From the NCBI GenBank assembly GCA_003116975.1, contig BGKB01000265.1, positions 1 to 64,000 on the forward strand: DNA of 64,000 nucleotides, read 5' to 3'. This document shows positions 18,846 through 32,500 of the stretch, in pieces (positions within the stretch are counted from its first letter, which is position 1; each line of letters begins with the position of its first letter). The position numbers and the translations under genes were made by a program. The stretch comes from Aurantiochytrium sp. KH105 (lineage: Eukaryota > Sar > Bigyra > Thraustochytrida > Thraustochytriidae). A model generated the notes under the pieces. That model saw nothing but the letters and a program-made list of their open reading frames with translations, did not search any database and was not told the DNA's origin.

Positions 18846-19171
<326 letters not shown>

Positions 19172-20036
19172 CAATCTAAAATGAATGGAACGAGAATGAT
19201 TGACTGTGAGCGAATGGATGGAAAATGCAAGTGGTGGATCGAAATCGAATGAATGGAAAATGCAAATGAATGGAATGAAATTGAAGGAAGGAAGGAAGGA
19301 AGGAAGGAATGCGTTGCAAGATGGGGCGCCGCTTGCGCGGCCTCGCGCAGTCGCGCACGGAGTGAAGCCTCGACCTGGAATGGATGGCGCGGGAGGGCGC
19401 GCCAGGAGGCCGGCGCGATCATTGCGAGCGCAGCGGTGACCGACCCACCGGCCGACCGGAGGAGGTACGGGCGGCATGACACGGCACGGCATGGCGCGGC
19501 ATGGCTTGACATAGCGCAAGAAAACCTCGAGCGCGGCTCGCCGGGGACGAGCGACAGCGGCGCGGGCATGGAGCCAGGCCGCCGGCGCTGCTAATTCTTG
19601 TCGGCGGCACGTGCTCGCCCGCGCGTGCGAGATGCCGGCCGGCTTCCTCCTCGGCGCGGCGGAGTCCTTCACTTCTTTGCGGAGCTGCGTACATCGTCTG
19701 TGGGGCGACCCACCCACCGTGGACGCAGATGATGGAGATGATGCGAGGCACAGGCAGAGATGGGCTCCGTCACGAACGAAAAGGGATGCTGTCGCGACGC
19801 GGAAACTGCTGTTCGTCTCCATCTCTCTCTCTCTCTCACACCTCTCTCGCGCGCGCGTTTGCGTTCTTGGGGCGAGGAGAGCGGTGGCAAGAGTGGCTGG
19901 CTTGCCTCCAGGCCACTTGACAACTGCAACGTGTGCGCTGCACGTGCTATGTAGTACCGTCCTGTCGCCGCTGCCACCGCCGTCACCGCCACCAAGACCA
20001 TCACCACCTTTGTGCCTCATTGCCTTGTCCAAAAAA
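19172..20036. other. Intergenic region, no gene seen
   Basis: Continues the satellite-like composition (GAATGGAAAATGC units near 19250, a GGAA run near 19280-19307) and then ordinary GC-rich sequence. Open frames on both strands are low complexity. Confidence 0.4.
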
Positions 20037-20541
20037 TAGTGATATATAATTGTGTATTTAGGAATCGATGTTGAGACTGAGCGAGACACCCTGAAGGACC
20101 CAACGACTCGGGTGTTCGGTAGTTGCAAGGTCGGCAGAAAACACTAGACCGACACCCATGGCGTTGCGGCGATCCTGCGTCACGTACACGGGCGTCTTGA
20201 GCGTGTCCTGCAGCTTGAGCTTACTCGCTTCGATGGGAATGACGCGAAGCAACGGCAGCTCCTGGACGAGGACCTTTGGCGGCTGCGGAACGAGGCAACT
20301 CTGCTCCAGATCCCAAGCCGCGCCTTCGAGATAGAGTCCAGACACAAAACATCCCATGTCAGGGCGCTCTTCTACCTGGTCTGGCGAGCTGTACTGGGTC
20401 ACCTTCGTGTACATGACACTCTTGTCGAGCGGCCAGTTACGCTGGCGACATGCCGCCTGAACCAGTGCCGTCAGGTACGACTCTGGAATGTGAAGACCCG
20501 AAAGCCACATGACCCTGGGCTCACCCTCCTCAATCCAAGAG
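20037..20541 (-). repeat. Exact second copy of the dynein gene 3' end
   Basis: These 505 bases repeat 20552-21056 at a constant offset of 515 bp, with no difference that I found by eye. They include the stop codon and the last roughly 160 codons of the dynein heavy chain. The copy breaks off at an N (20542) within the codons before the sequence continues into the intact gene. The most likely cause is overlapping contig ends left unmerged at a scaffold join; a true partial tandem duplication is the alternative. Confidence 0.85.
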
Positions 20542-20542
20542 N
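20542..20542. other. Single ambiguous base at a probable contig join
   Basis: One N sits exactly at the end of the repeated 505-bp segment, which marks a junction made by the assembler. Confidence 0.8.
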
Positions 20543-20572
20543 CCGAAAAAATAGTGATATATAATTGTGTAT

Positions 20573-23500
20573 TTAGGAATCGATGTTGAGACTGAGCGAG
20601 ACACCCTGAAGGACCCAACGACTCGGGTGTTCGGTAGTTGCAAGGTCGGCAGAAAACACTAGACCGACACCCATGGCGTTGCGGCGATCCTGCGTCACGT
20701 ACACGGGCGTCTTGAGCGTGTCCTGCAGCTTGAGCTTACTCGCTTCGATGGGAATGACGCGAAGCAACGGCAGCTCCTGGACGAGGACCTTTGGCGGCTG
20801 CGGAACGAGGCAACTCTGCTCCAGATCCCAAGCCGCGCCTTCGAGATAGAGTCCAGACACAAAACATCCCATGTCAGGGCGCTCTTCTACCTGGTCTGGC
20901 GAGCTGTACTGGGTCACCTTCGTGTACATGACACTCTTGTCGAGCGGCCAGTTACGCTGGCGACATGCCGCCTGAACCAGTGCCGTCAGGTACGACTCTG
21001 GAATGTGAAGACCCGAAAGCCACATGACCCTGGGCTCACCCTCCTCAATCCAAGAGCTGTACTGATCGAATCGGTGCTTAAAGTGCTCGATCCACGAACC
21101 CAGACCCTTTTGCGTGTCCGGGCAAAGACGGCGCCACATTCCCGGGAGGTAACCATTAAACAGCGAAGAGGCGAGCTCATCGAGGGCCTCACTCATACCA
21201 ATCTCTCCCTTGAGCGCACGCTTGAGATCCACCAGCGACGAGGCCATCGTGGCAACCAGCACATTCCAGCGCTCGAGCTCTTGCAAGAGGACGATTTCAG
21301 TCGGGCTCGGAATGCCAAGCTTCTTCTTAACAATGAGGATGTCCACCGGCTCTGGGACATTGCGCTGAATGTTCTCAGCAGACCGCTCAATGACTTCTTC
21401 GCGGGACATTCCACCCGATGAGGACGCCGTACGAGGCTGCAAATCGACGAGGTTCTTCCACAGACTACGCGTGGCGCTCGTGAGGTAACCAATCTCAGCG
21501 TTAGGGTGAAGACCAAAGACGGACGGACCGCAATTGAGCGGCATCTTCTCCACATGACCTCGCAACGTTTCGAGCTGACCGTCCTCGGGCAAATCATACT
21601 CAAAACCTGCGCGCGAAAAGAAGAACTTCTGGCAGTCATCAAAGAGAAAGTCGCCCATGTATTCGTCCACATACGTGAGAAGAACGCGTCGATCGTAGTC
21701 ATCAGATACACGTCCGCCGTACATGGCACTGCCCACCAGATAGGAGATGCTTCCCCAGGGGATCATCTCGTCGCCATTGTCGAGAGCCTTGTTCAGGTAC
21801 AGTGACACGAGACGACGCGAGACGGCGTAGTCGCTGCCGGCAAAATCGTAAGCCACATTAAATCCAATCTTGCCGTACTTGCGGCGCTCCTGCACCACAG
21901 CATGCAAAAAGGTCAACACATACACGAGCGGACGGTAGGCCGCGTGGTCGCACTCTTCCAAGACAGACTCGTCGAGACGAGCCAACGTCGAGCGCATGTT
22001 GAGCTTGAGGCCATCAGGCGGTTCCGTGACGACCTTGAGCGAGCGCTGAAGGATACCCATGGGGAACTTCTCCGTTGGATCAGTAGTCATCCACAGACGA
22101 AAGGCCGGATTCACCTTGTGCATTGTCTCCAGAACCTTTTCAAGCTCGCGGAGCCACGAAATGAGCAAGTGACAGTTTTGCAAAAGAACCCAGTGTCCTC
22201 GTGCTGCACCGGTCTCGAGCAGCTGCATTGCCAATGGACCCTGGCCCTGACCCAGCGACACTGTCTTGAAAAGGTTACCCGCAAAGCCAAGCTCCTCGCC
22301 GAGCGCCTGAATATCCAGCGCAGGATCTGCACCAGGAGACAAAATAAAGACCATGGGCGTGTACTCTGTCGACTGATTGAAGATTCGCTGAAAGTTGAGC
22401 ACGGGCGGCTGCACATACTTTTCACCGAGTCGTGGATGGCCCATGATAAAGAGCTTGACGGCATTGTAGACGCGATCAGGACGAAAGCAACGCGTCAGCA
22501 AAAGTCCCTCGAAAGGATTGAGACGTTGGGCAAAGCCCTCGGGAAAAGGCTCCGTTTCGGGTGCCTCGAGCTCGTACCACGCATTCCACGAGCGTTCCTG
22601 ATTCTCAACAGAGTCCGCGAGACCTGCAAAGTTCTCGCCCATTGTCTCGAGCTTGAGCAGATCCTTCCAGCCCGAGTCCGAGATCCATTCGCAAGGTTTC
22701 TTGCGTGACTCACCATCTGAGGAAATTGACGTGTCACCCTTGAGGAAGAAGTCGAGCTGCGAGCGATCCAGCTCGCCATCACCCTCCATAATCATGCAAG
22801 TCAGCTGCAAGGAGAACATGAGCTTGTGGCGCTCAAAGATACCCGTGCAGGTGTAGTCGTAGAGCTGGCGCGTCGCCTCCTCAATCATGTTGCGCAGACG
22901 GTTATCCAGAATGCCGTCCTTCTTTGCATCGTCGAGACTCTTCTGAAACACAGTGAGAAACGAGGCCAGCGAAGTCTCGTACATGCGCATCAGCGTCGAA
23001 AGACCGGACAGGGCAAAGAAGAGAATTGAGCCTCGTTTCGCCACGGGCTGGTACTGCTTACGAGCGGACTGGATCTCGTCCTTTGTAAAGGATGCATTCT
23101 CAATTTGCGCGTGAATGTCGACGGCCTTGGTCTTTGCCTCCTCAAGTGTGGCAATGAGCTCTTCGTTATCGAGAATGTTACCCGTCGACGACGCTAGGGT
23201 CTTGAGCAGGGTATCTTCGAGTTGGGCAAGCGCTTGCGTGTTATCACTCATTTGCGTGACAATCTCTGCAAACTTCTCCTCGATATCCGCACGCTCATGT
23301 CCCACGACCACGTTGAGCAGCTGGTCTGCAAGACCCGAGATCGTCACACTGTAGTTGATGATCATCGTCTTACCCATGACTTCGGGCGTGTAATGCGGGT
23401 TGGCCAGCTTGGTCGTCATGTACAGCCTAAAGTTTGCGTCCCAATCGACCTTTTTGTCACCAATCACAATCATGCGCTGGCCATTCTCAACAATCGTGTT

Positions 23501-26500
23501 GCGCTCCAGCACAGGATCGATCATCGGATCGAGTTCCTCGTCGACATTCTCAAAGAGGTACGGATTACCAAACTGGATCGCGAGCTCCAGATGCTTCATG
23601 AAGTCCCCGTCGCTAAACGTGCGCACCGTCAAGTTGTTCGCCGCCTCCTTGCGCTTGATCCACTTGACGGCCTGCTGCTGCGGGTCGATACAAAGCGGGA
23701 AGCGCGAGCAGTTCGTGGTAAGAATACCATTCTGGATCGAATGGTCGTCACCGGGGAGGCCCTCTCCGTTCCACTTTTGGATTTCAACATCGTCCGTCAG
23801 CAACGTCTCAACCTTGAAGTCATCAGACAGCGGTACGCCACGCTCGCGCACATCCGGCTCCCAGACACCTTCCACCAACTCGCGACGGTACTTGGAGGTG
23901 AACACGCCCAAGTAGGAGAGAAAGGAGGCTCCCAGAAGGCAGTCGCCCACGAGCTGCACAGTCTTGCTCTCGAGACCAGCAATGTCCTTGCTCCAGCGCT
24001 CCTTCTCGGAACTCAATCCCTCAATGAGCTTGCTTGCGGCCGTAAGACGCTTCTCCATGAGCTGTGCCTCGTCACGAAGCGCCGTGAGCTCCTCATTGGC
24101 TTCCGAGAACTTGGCGTTAAGCTCTCCGAGCTGCTCTTCCAGCTCGGAGAGCTTTTGCATGATCTCCCCAAGCTCCTTCTCGGCAGCCGCCTTTTGCTTT
24201 TCGAGGTCACGAACCTTGTTACGCAGGGGCTCGACATTACGTGCGACCTCGTGGTACTTGACAATGGCGATAACCCACTGAAACAGACCGGCGCCGGCCT
24301 TGGAGATTTTCTTCATGTTTTCCATGTTGAACTCCGGGTCGCGAAAGTAGGTTTTCACCTTGCGAATCATCTTCTCCGTGATCGAGTCCTTGTCGTACGC
24401 CTTGAGCGAAGCGAGAAAGTTGCCTTGACCCATCATGGCCTTGGCACCCTTCCAGCCCGAGTTCTCGTCTTCCGTTCCTGTGGGTCGCAGATACACGACG
24501 CACATGCACACGGATGCCACGGCAGGAGGTGGCGACGCAAAAGCCTTGATCTCAGTAATGTCGTTCTTGTCGAGGTTGTCAAGAGCCTCGGCGGCCGCCT
24601 CGAGCGCGGGCAAGGCCTCCATGAGCTGCTCGTCAGCCTTAGCCTTTTCGGCCACAATGATCTCGTTGCTCTCCTCGAGCTCCTTCTTCTTTTGCTCGGC
24701 AGCCTCTTGCTGTTCGGCGGCAATCTTTTGCTTCGCATCAATGTCGGCAATCATTTCTTGGCAATCCTTTGTCTTGCCGTCGACAATGATCTTCTTCGAA
24801 GCGAGCTCCTTGCTCATGGCATCCACAGAGACCTCTGCTTCTTGCAGCTTGGTGAGACCTCCGCCGAGACGCTTGATGCTTTCTTCAACCTTGCGCTTGT
24901 TCTCCTTCATTCCAGCTCTGTAATTGGCCAGATAGTCGAGAAAGTTCTTGGGGGTCACATAGTTGTGGCGCCGCAGCTCTGCGTAGAACCGCTCACTCGA
25001 TTCAATCACGCCCTGGTGCACCACGACCATGTGTTCCACAATAGCCTCGCGCTGTTGTTCGGGAAGGGGCTCGTCCTGCAAAAAGTAGTTGGCTACACTC
25101 CGAAGCGCATCGGCGGGCCAAGGAAAGAACCAATCAATCACGCATCCGCTGACGAGTCCGGGGAAGTTACGGCATCGCACGCGCAACGTGTCTCCACTTG
25201 GCGACATGGCCAGCACAATGTGCAAGTTCATGCGGCACTTGCGCACATAAAAGGCCCACAGGTTATCCTTGGTGTCGATGAGCCCCGCGGCCTTGGCCTC
25301 AGCGCGCACACCATTGCATGCCGCGTCCTTTTCGTCATTCTCCAAGAGTGCTGGCACCATGCCCGTGGTAAGCATGTTGTTAATGAGTTCAAGAAAGCCC
25401 TCCTCCACAACATGGGCATCCGTAAAGAGAAAGACGACAGGGCCCTCACCGAGCATGCGATAGAGCTCCTTGAGATCATCGCGGAACTCCTTTTCGCCAT
25501 AGCCACGAGAGAGCACAATCTCAAAGATCTTGTACCCGCACGCAAAGGTGGCAAGACGCGTCAGCGATTGCTTGCCGCTGCCACCGACACCAACCAGCAA
25601 GCAATGGCCCAACGGAAGACCAAGCACGCGGTAAATGCGGCACAAATGTTCGATGGCCATCTCAAAGAGAACAAGTGTCATCGGCTTGTTATCGACATTG
25701 TAGAGCTCGAGCACCTCATCAAACACTTTGCGCACCGTGTCAAAGCTTTGCAGATCCTTGTAAATCATTGGGTCCTCCGCTTCCTCTGCGAGCCGGCTCA
25801 CAGCCTGCGTAAAGTCTCCAAAGAGCATGGGTTCCGCCATTACAGCGTCAACGTGTTCGGGAAAGTTCTCTGCCAAAATGGTGGTGAACTCCTCGCGAAC
25901 ATACAGATGATCCTCTTCCGAAATGAGACGATCAAAGAGAACGCGTGCGCACTCGTTGCGCCACAGTCGCACCACGGACCCGGGCATGCCGTCAAACTCA
26001 TCAGGCGTGGCGCGGCACATGCCTTCAAAGATGCGTCCCAAGTCGCGCAAGTTGAACACGTAGTGAAACTTGGACGGCGTAGGGGGTAGCGCAAGCAAGA
26101 GGGCGTTGTACAAACGCAAAGTGCAAGACGTGAGCTTGGGTCCGAGAGCCACAACGTTGTCGTCGAACTTGTCCTTGAGGTAAGACGTAATGATGGAACT
26201 GTAAATGTGGGTCAACACAGCTTCGCTGGGCGGTGTAAGGTTGAACACGTTGAAGAGCGAGATAAAGCGCGGGTCGACATTGTTGCGTCCACCACCAGGA
26301 GGGCCCATGGCGGCAAAGAACTGAAGATCTTTGTAGATGCGCAAATCCAGATCCTTGCCACGGTCATACATGGCGCCCTTGCCAACAAGAAAGTGCAAAA
26401 GCGCGATCGGGGCCTGCGTGCCGTATGTGTCTACAATCGGCATGTTCATGTCGTCAATGAAGATGAGCAACTGCTTTCCAGCAGGCGGGCCATAGATACG

Positions 26501-29500
26501 ACCCGTGCGCTTGTCGACCACATCCACAATGTTGTTCTGCACGTCCAAACTCGTGGTACGACTGGAAAAGTTCAGGTTCAACTTCATGTGCGACTCCTGC
26601 TTTTGGCTGTCGATAAAGTTCTGAATGGTCACTGTCTTGGCTGTACCCGGGTCACCAATAAACAGTACAGGCTTCTCGACCACCTTTGTGAGTCGCAAGA
26701 GCTGCGTGTACAACACATTCTCCTTGGTCGGTACCATGATGCGGTTGAACTCAAAGGGCGAAGGCTGCTGATACGCAGGGACGCGCGACTCCCACTTTTC
26801 CCATCGGCAGGTCGTTGTGTCGTAGTAGGAGTCAAAGAGCTTCTCGGGAAGACCCGTCGACGAGCAGCTTGCAACCACGCTTGCAAAACGGTCGCGTGAC
26901 TCTTCGAGAAGCTGACCTCCAATCGACCACACCACACCAAAAACAAAAAGACCTTCGACGTCCACATCACTGAGCTGCTGTTTGCTAGCCATCGCCGCGG
27001 CCGCGGCATCCATCTCTTCGGCCCCTTCCGCTGCGTTTTGAGCATCGGGGTCGTCCTTGAGACCGCCCAGCGCCAGCATTGCGTCCATGAGAGCGCAAAG
27101 CTGCTTGACCATGCTCAAGTTCGTGATCGGCACGACTTGCGTGGGGCGTTCGACAATCTCCTCCTCGAGAACACCCTCGAGCACAAAGTCGATACACTTG
27201 GGCACATAGGTCTCAAAGAGCTCAAGAAGCAGCGTCTGAAGGTGGGCTCGTGCGTCTGCAGCCTCGGAAGCGTTGCCCTCCGCCTCGTTATCATCTCCAG
27301 CCGCTCCGCCTTGCTCGCTCGCGGGATCACGCGTGCGAACCCATCGCTCGTAGTACGGTTTGTAGCCGAGATTCTTGGGATCGACATAGACCATACCACA
27401 GCGCGAAATCGTCGCTGGACTGGCATACTGAAGGTCAAAGGTTTCCATGATGAGCTTGCAGTAAGGCTGGAGTCGGATACGTTCTCCATTCGGCAGGGTA
27501 AGCAGACGGTTGTCGTCCATGACAGAGTTCATGTTCTCAATCCAGAGCGCATCAACATCACCATCGAAGATGAGCCAGCGCAGCTCATTTTCGCGGCCAG
27601 CTGGCAGCGGCTCGTTCATGGAGCGAAACAGGTTACTGAGCACACCGTCTGTCCAGTCACGTGTCACGGGGTCAAGCTCACCATAGAGCTCTGGCAAAGT
27701 CTGCGCCTTGGGGTTGAGCACAAACATCTTGATGCTTTGGTCAAAAGCCTTGCCTTGCGCCTCCTGGAGACACTCAAGCACCACGGTCTTGCCACCTCCG
27801 GTGGGTCCAACAATCATGCACGTGTGACGCGTAAGGAGCGTCTCGTACATTTGAATGGTTTTGTCCACCTGTAGCTGAAAGGTTTCCTCGTCAGAAGGTC
27901 GAAAGTTGTTCTTTTCAAGCCACCCCTCAATTTCCACCTTGAGAAGCTCAAAAGCGACGCGAGGGCAGTCAAGGCCCGGGAAGAGATCAGCAATAAGACC
28001 GCGGAATAGAGGCACATCATCGAACACGAACTTGGGCATGTTCGAGTCACGAAGCGCACGCATCAGTACAAGATCTTCAGGCATCTCGGCGTACTGGCGC
28101 TTGAGGCCACCTGCCATGACTAGCACAGACTTGAGAGCGCGCAGACCGAAGTCGTAATGATGCTGCTTGGAAAGCTGACCCTTAGCCAGTGAGTACAGCG
28201 TGGTCATCTTCTTGGCGAGTCCGCGAGCGAGCCCGAAACCTTCGGAGAAAAGCATAATCTCACAAATCTGCAAAAGATCTGGAACAATCATGGTAACAGG
28301 TCGGAAGAGCGCCTTGAGGTTGTCAGGAAGCTCCGTGCGACCGGCATAACCAGGATTCATGGTGACGAAGACACCAATCTTTTTGTCAAGACGAATTTCG
28401 GACCCAAGACCGATGTCGACCTTCTTCCGACCGGCCTTGAGACCTCCTTGAATGGCCTGCAGCTGCGCAGAGACGACGGAAAGCACCTCGATATTGATGC
28501 GATTGAATTCATCAAAGCATCCCCACGCACCAATCTGCGCCAGACCGCTAAAGATGGAACCCATGGCCTTCCAATCGAGACCTTCACCACAGTTGATGAC
28601 AAAGCACGGAAGCGCCATACCCTTGGCAAGATCCTTGACGGTCTCTGTCTTTCCTGTTCCGGCAGGACCAGCTGGTGCAGTACCGAGATTAAACGTGTGG
28701 GCCTGCGTAATCGTCATGTAGCAGCGATCCGTAAGCGGGGTAATCACGAGACGGCCGTTCAGACCCATGAACTCATAGCCATAGTCAAAAGCACCAGTAC
28801 ACTGCCGGATGATCACGTCGTCAACGACTTGATCCCAGTAGAAGCGCAGCTGTGACTCCCATGCGAATTCGCGCTCGTCGAGAATGGAATCACGCACGAA
28901 CTTGTCGACAATGTCGCGTGCATGCACATCGATAATGAGCAAAGAGTTGACCTTTTTGCGCATGTGGCTTGAAATGTCCTGACGGACCTTGTGGACGAGC
29001 TCATTGAGCTGCGCCGTGAGTTTGTCGGCAAACTGTTTCATTGCATGCTTGTTTCCATCGCGCACTCTGCGAAAGACGTCCTGGACCTCCCAGGTCCACC
29101 AAATCTGCGTGCCGAGAAGACCGGTCATGCCAATGTTATCATCGACCCACTGCACACGATCTTGCTTGGCATAAAAGAAGGTTCCCTCCTTGGAGATCTT
29201 GCGGAGCGACTTGCGCATTTCGCTCTCCACCGTGGTCATCCACTGCTCGACAGGTCCCTCCACGGGCGCTGGAGTTGCAAAGCTAAATTCTTCGTCTTCA
29301 CTAGATCCCATGCCAATGACAGTTTTGGCGCCGCGTCCAAATTGCAAGTACTTGGTGTTATCGAAGAGCTTGAGCATGTGAACCTGGATCGAGGTTGGAT
29401 CCGAGCTGCCCAGCACACTGAGAAGCTCGTCATCAGAGATGAAGAAGAAGCGCGGAAACGAGTTACGTTTCGTGTCGAGGTAGTCGCTCAGAGACTTTTG

Positions 29501-32500
29501 GCACAGGTCGAGACGCTCGCTGAGAGCGCGAAGGGTTTCAATGCGGTTCTCGGCATGGCAGGCCTCTACAACGTTGGGATTCTTGGAGGTGCCAACCATG
29601 ACGCCCTTCCAGGCTTTGTCGACCTGGTCAAACTTTTTAGCCTCCTCGGGGAGCTGCATACGAATATCCTCGGCACCGACGAAAATACTTTCGAGGTACA
29701 TCCACTTGCTCTGGACCTTGAACCAGACATCGATGGTCTCGAGAACGTGGTTGAGCTGCTTTTCCCACTTGCGAACGACATCTGCAAAGGAGACGACAAA
29801 GCGAGATCCGCTCATGGTCTGCAAGTTGAGCATGTTGTCTTCAAGCTCAAGCTTGATATCATCGCAGGAGCGAAGGACAAAACCCTTGTCAACGCCATTC
29901 TTCTTGTACTTGGCCACGCCAAAGTTCGTATCCTTCCACTTCTCCTCAATGTCCTTGAGCGCCTTCTCAATCTTGGCTTCCTGATTACCCTCATTGACAA
30001 TCTCGGCAATCTCTGCCTCAAAGCGTGCAAGCTTCATCTCAAAAAGGGCACCGAGCGTGAAGGTTTTCGGGTCCATCTCGAAGACCACGCCTGTGACCTT
30101 GGAGAGCTTGTCCCAGTGACGCTTTTTCATGGCGTCATTCTTCAGGCTCTGAATGAGGGGAATCGAGTCGCGGAAGCGAACAATTGCTTCCTCAACGGCG
30201 TCGTACGTTGACATGGCACGCAACTCCTTGGGGAGTTTGCGAAGCTTCTTTTCGAGATCCTCTGCACCCTTGAGCAGAGCGTGCACATCGAGCTCGCTCC
30301 AGAGCATGCTGGACATTTCAGACTCAAAGGCCTTGAGCTCCGAGTACAGGCCGTAGATTTGCTGCAGCTTGCTTAGCTCGGTCTTGACTTGGTTCAGTTC
30401 GGGGTACGAGGTGATGTCGAGGTTGAAGAGCTTTTGCGCGTTGACAATTTGCTCGCGCTCACGGAACATGTGCGCAAGTTTCTCCACATAGTGCTCCATG
30501 AGCTCGACGCCCTCATCAAGCTCACCATCACCATTAGATTTCGTGCCTGGACCAGTGGTCTCAAAGGCGCGCTTGAGAGCACGCACCGTCGTGACAAAGT
30601 CCTCTGCCGAAGTTTGCGTGACCTGACGAAACTCGTCCTTGACTTGATCCATGCGCAAATCCTTGGTCTTGGAGTCAAGAACGAGCTGTCGCCATGTTTC
30701 GTCGAGCGTGCGCGCATCGGCAAAGGCAGCCTCCGCCTCTTGGATACGGTTTTGCAAGCTATTCGCACCATCAGCACCAGGTGTTTTGGGAGACAATGGT
30801 GCAGCGGCAGCAGCTGCTGCTGTCTCTTCGGTTTCTACGATGAGACGGTCCGGAAGAAGCTCGAACTTGGCGAGCGTGCGAAAGCTTTCCATGATATCGG
30901 CAATCTCGAGCTCCTTGACCATGGTCTTTTCGTTTACGGAGGCAATAACATGCAAAACATGCTTGAGCTCCTCGAGGTCATTGGGATCAGATTCGAGAAC
31001 TTCGCGGCATTGACGGACCTCCTCGTTGAGAGCGTCAATTCGGCCCTTGGCGATCTCAAAGAGAACTCGGCCGTACTCCTCAGTCCACTGCTGCGCGCGT
31101 GCAGAGAGGCCGGCCTGCACTGAGTAACAGTCAATGCGCAGAAAGTCAATATCTTTGCGCGAGGTCTGTGCGCGCACTGTGTCGGAAAGCTTGTCGTAGA
31201 TTGCAATGCGGTTGTCAAAGTAGACGCAGGATGGCTTTTTGTCCCGCAGGCGGCCCAGCTGCTCCTTGCGCTTTGCATCCCAAAGCCCGTAGACCTCGTC
31301 ATAGCGCTGCCAAGTATCGAGGTACCGGCGCACGATTGTAAAGGTCCGCTGGAAACTGTGATTGAGACCGAGCATGAGCTTGATCACATGTGGGCTTTTT
31401 GAGACATCCTGGTAGAAGCTAAAGACAATTGGGTCTTCGTCCTCGCTCACCACCACAGGCTCGCATTCTTTGCACGTACCCCGCATCCAGCGATGGAAGC
31501 TCTTGGAGCTCTCCACGATACTTCGCACAATGCGGCTCACGTACTTGTAAATGTCAGTGAGCGCAGGGGAAACACTGACGTCGCTTCCGTTTAATGCCGC
31601 CTGGACATGGCAAAGGGGCGGCCTCATGTTTGTCGCAGGCCCGACAGCGGCGCTGGAAGCGCCCATACCATCGTCACTCAAGGCAGCGCCTGCGCCTTCT
31701 CCTTCGCGATCGAGATTGAGAAGCACCTCGAACGAAGCGATGCCGCGAATGACCATTTTGGTAATCGCGTTGTACATGCGTTTCTCCCAAAACTTGTAAA
31801 ACTCTGCGAGCACGGGACTTGCACCGGTGTTTGAGGACGCAACAATTTCCTCGACCTTGACAAGAAGCGGCCCGATTGACTCGTACTTGCGAACGAGCGC
31901 GGCAACCTTTTCCTGGAGGGACTTTTCGAGGGTCTCGTACAGCACCGAGATCTCCATCGTTCCATCTGCATCTGCCTCTGCCTCTCCTGCTGCGTCCGCG
32001 ACAGGAACAGCAGTCGCGCTAGCGATCGCAGCAGGCGAGGATGCCGGAGCAGCGCCACCAGGTTTGCCAGAATGCTGGCTGCTGCGGCCCAGTCGGTCCG
32101 CAAAAAGATCTACATCGACGAGCGCAGCGTTTTCGATGCTCTCAATGACCTCCTCGATCATGGACGAGCTCTTGTGAATTTGGACGATCACGCTTTGGAA
32201 TTCGTTAATGGCCTTGGTGCAGCGTTCGATCAGCGTGGGAATGTGCAGCGAGCACCAGTTGCAAGGGTCAAAACCGTGGCGTAGTTCAGACTGGAGCTCA
32301 CGCAGCCGCGTTGCGACAAGACGACGCTCCACGGGTCGCAGACTGCGCAAAATTGCGTGGTAGTTCTCGAGCATTTCATTGAGCGCCTGCACATAGCCGT
32401 GGTATTTCTCCTCTTGGAGAGCTACATTGAGCGCGGCCTCGGGAACCTGGTACCCCATGCGATCGAGATACTTTGTCTCGCGAATGAGACGCACGAGATC

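Noticed and set aside
20058-20541. Separate short dynein-like gene
   Set aside because: It is an exact copy of the end of the adjacent dynein gene next to an N, best explained by an assembly join.
23222-26089. 955-codon open frame antisense to the dynein gene
   Set aside because: Its composition is the mirror of strongly GC-biased dynein codons; no domain was recognised, and the opposite strand is certainly coding.
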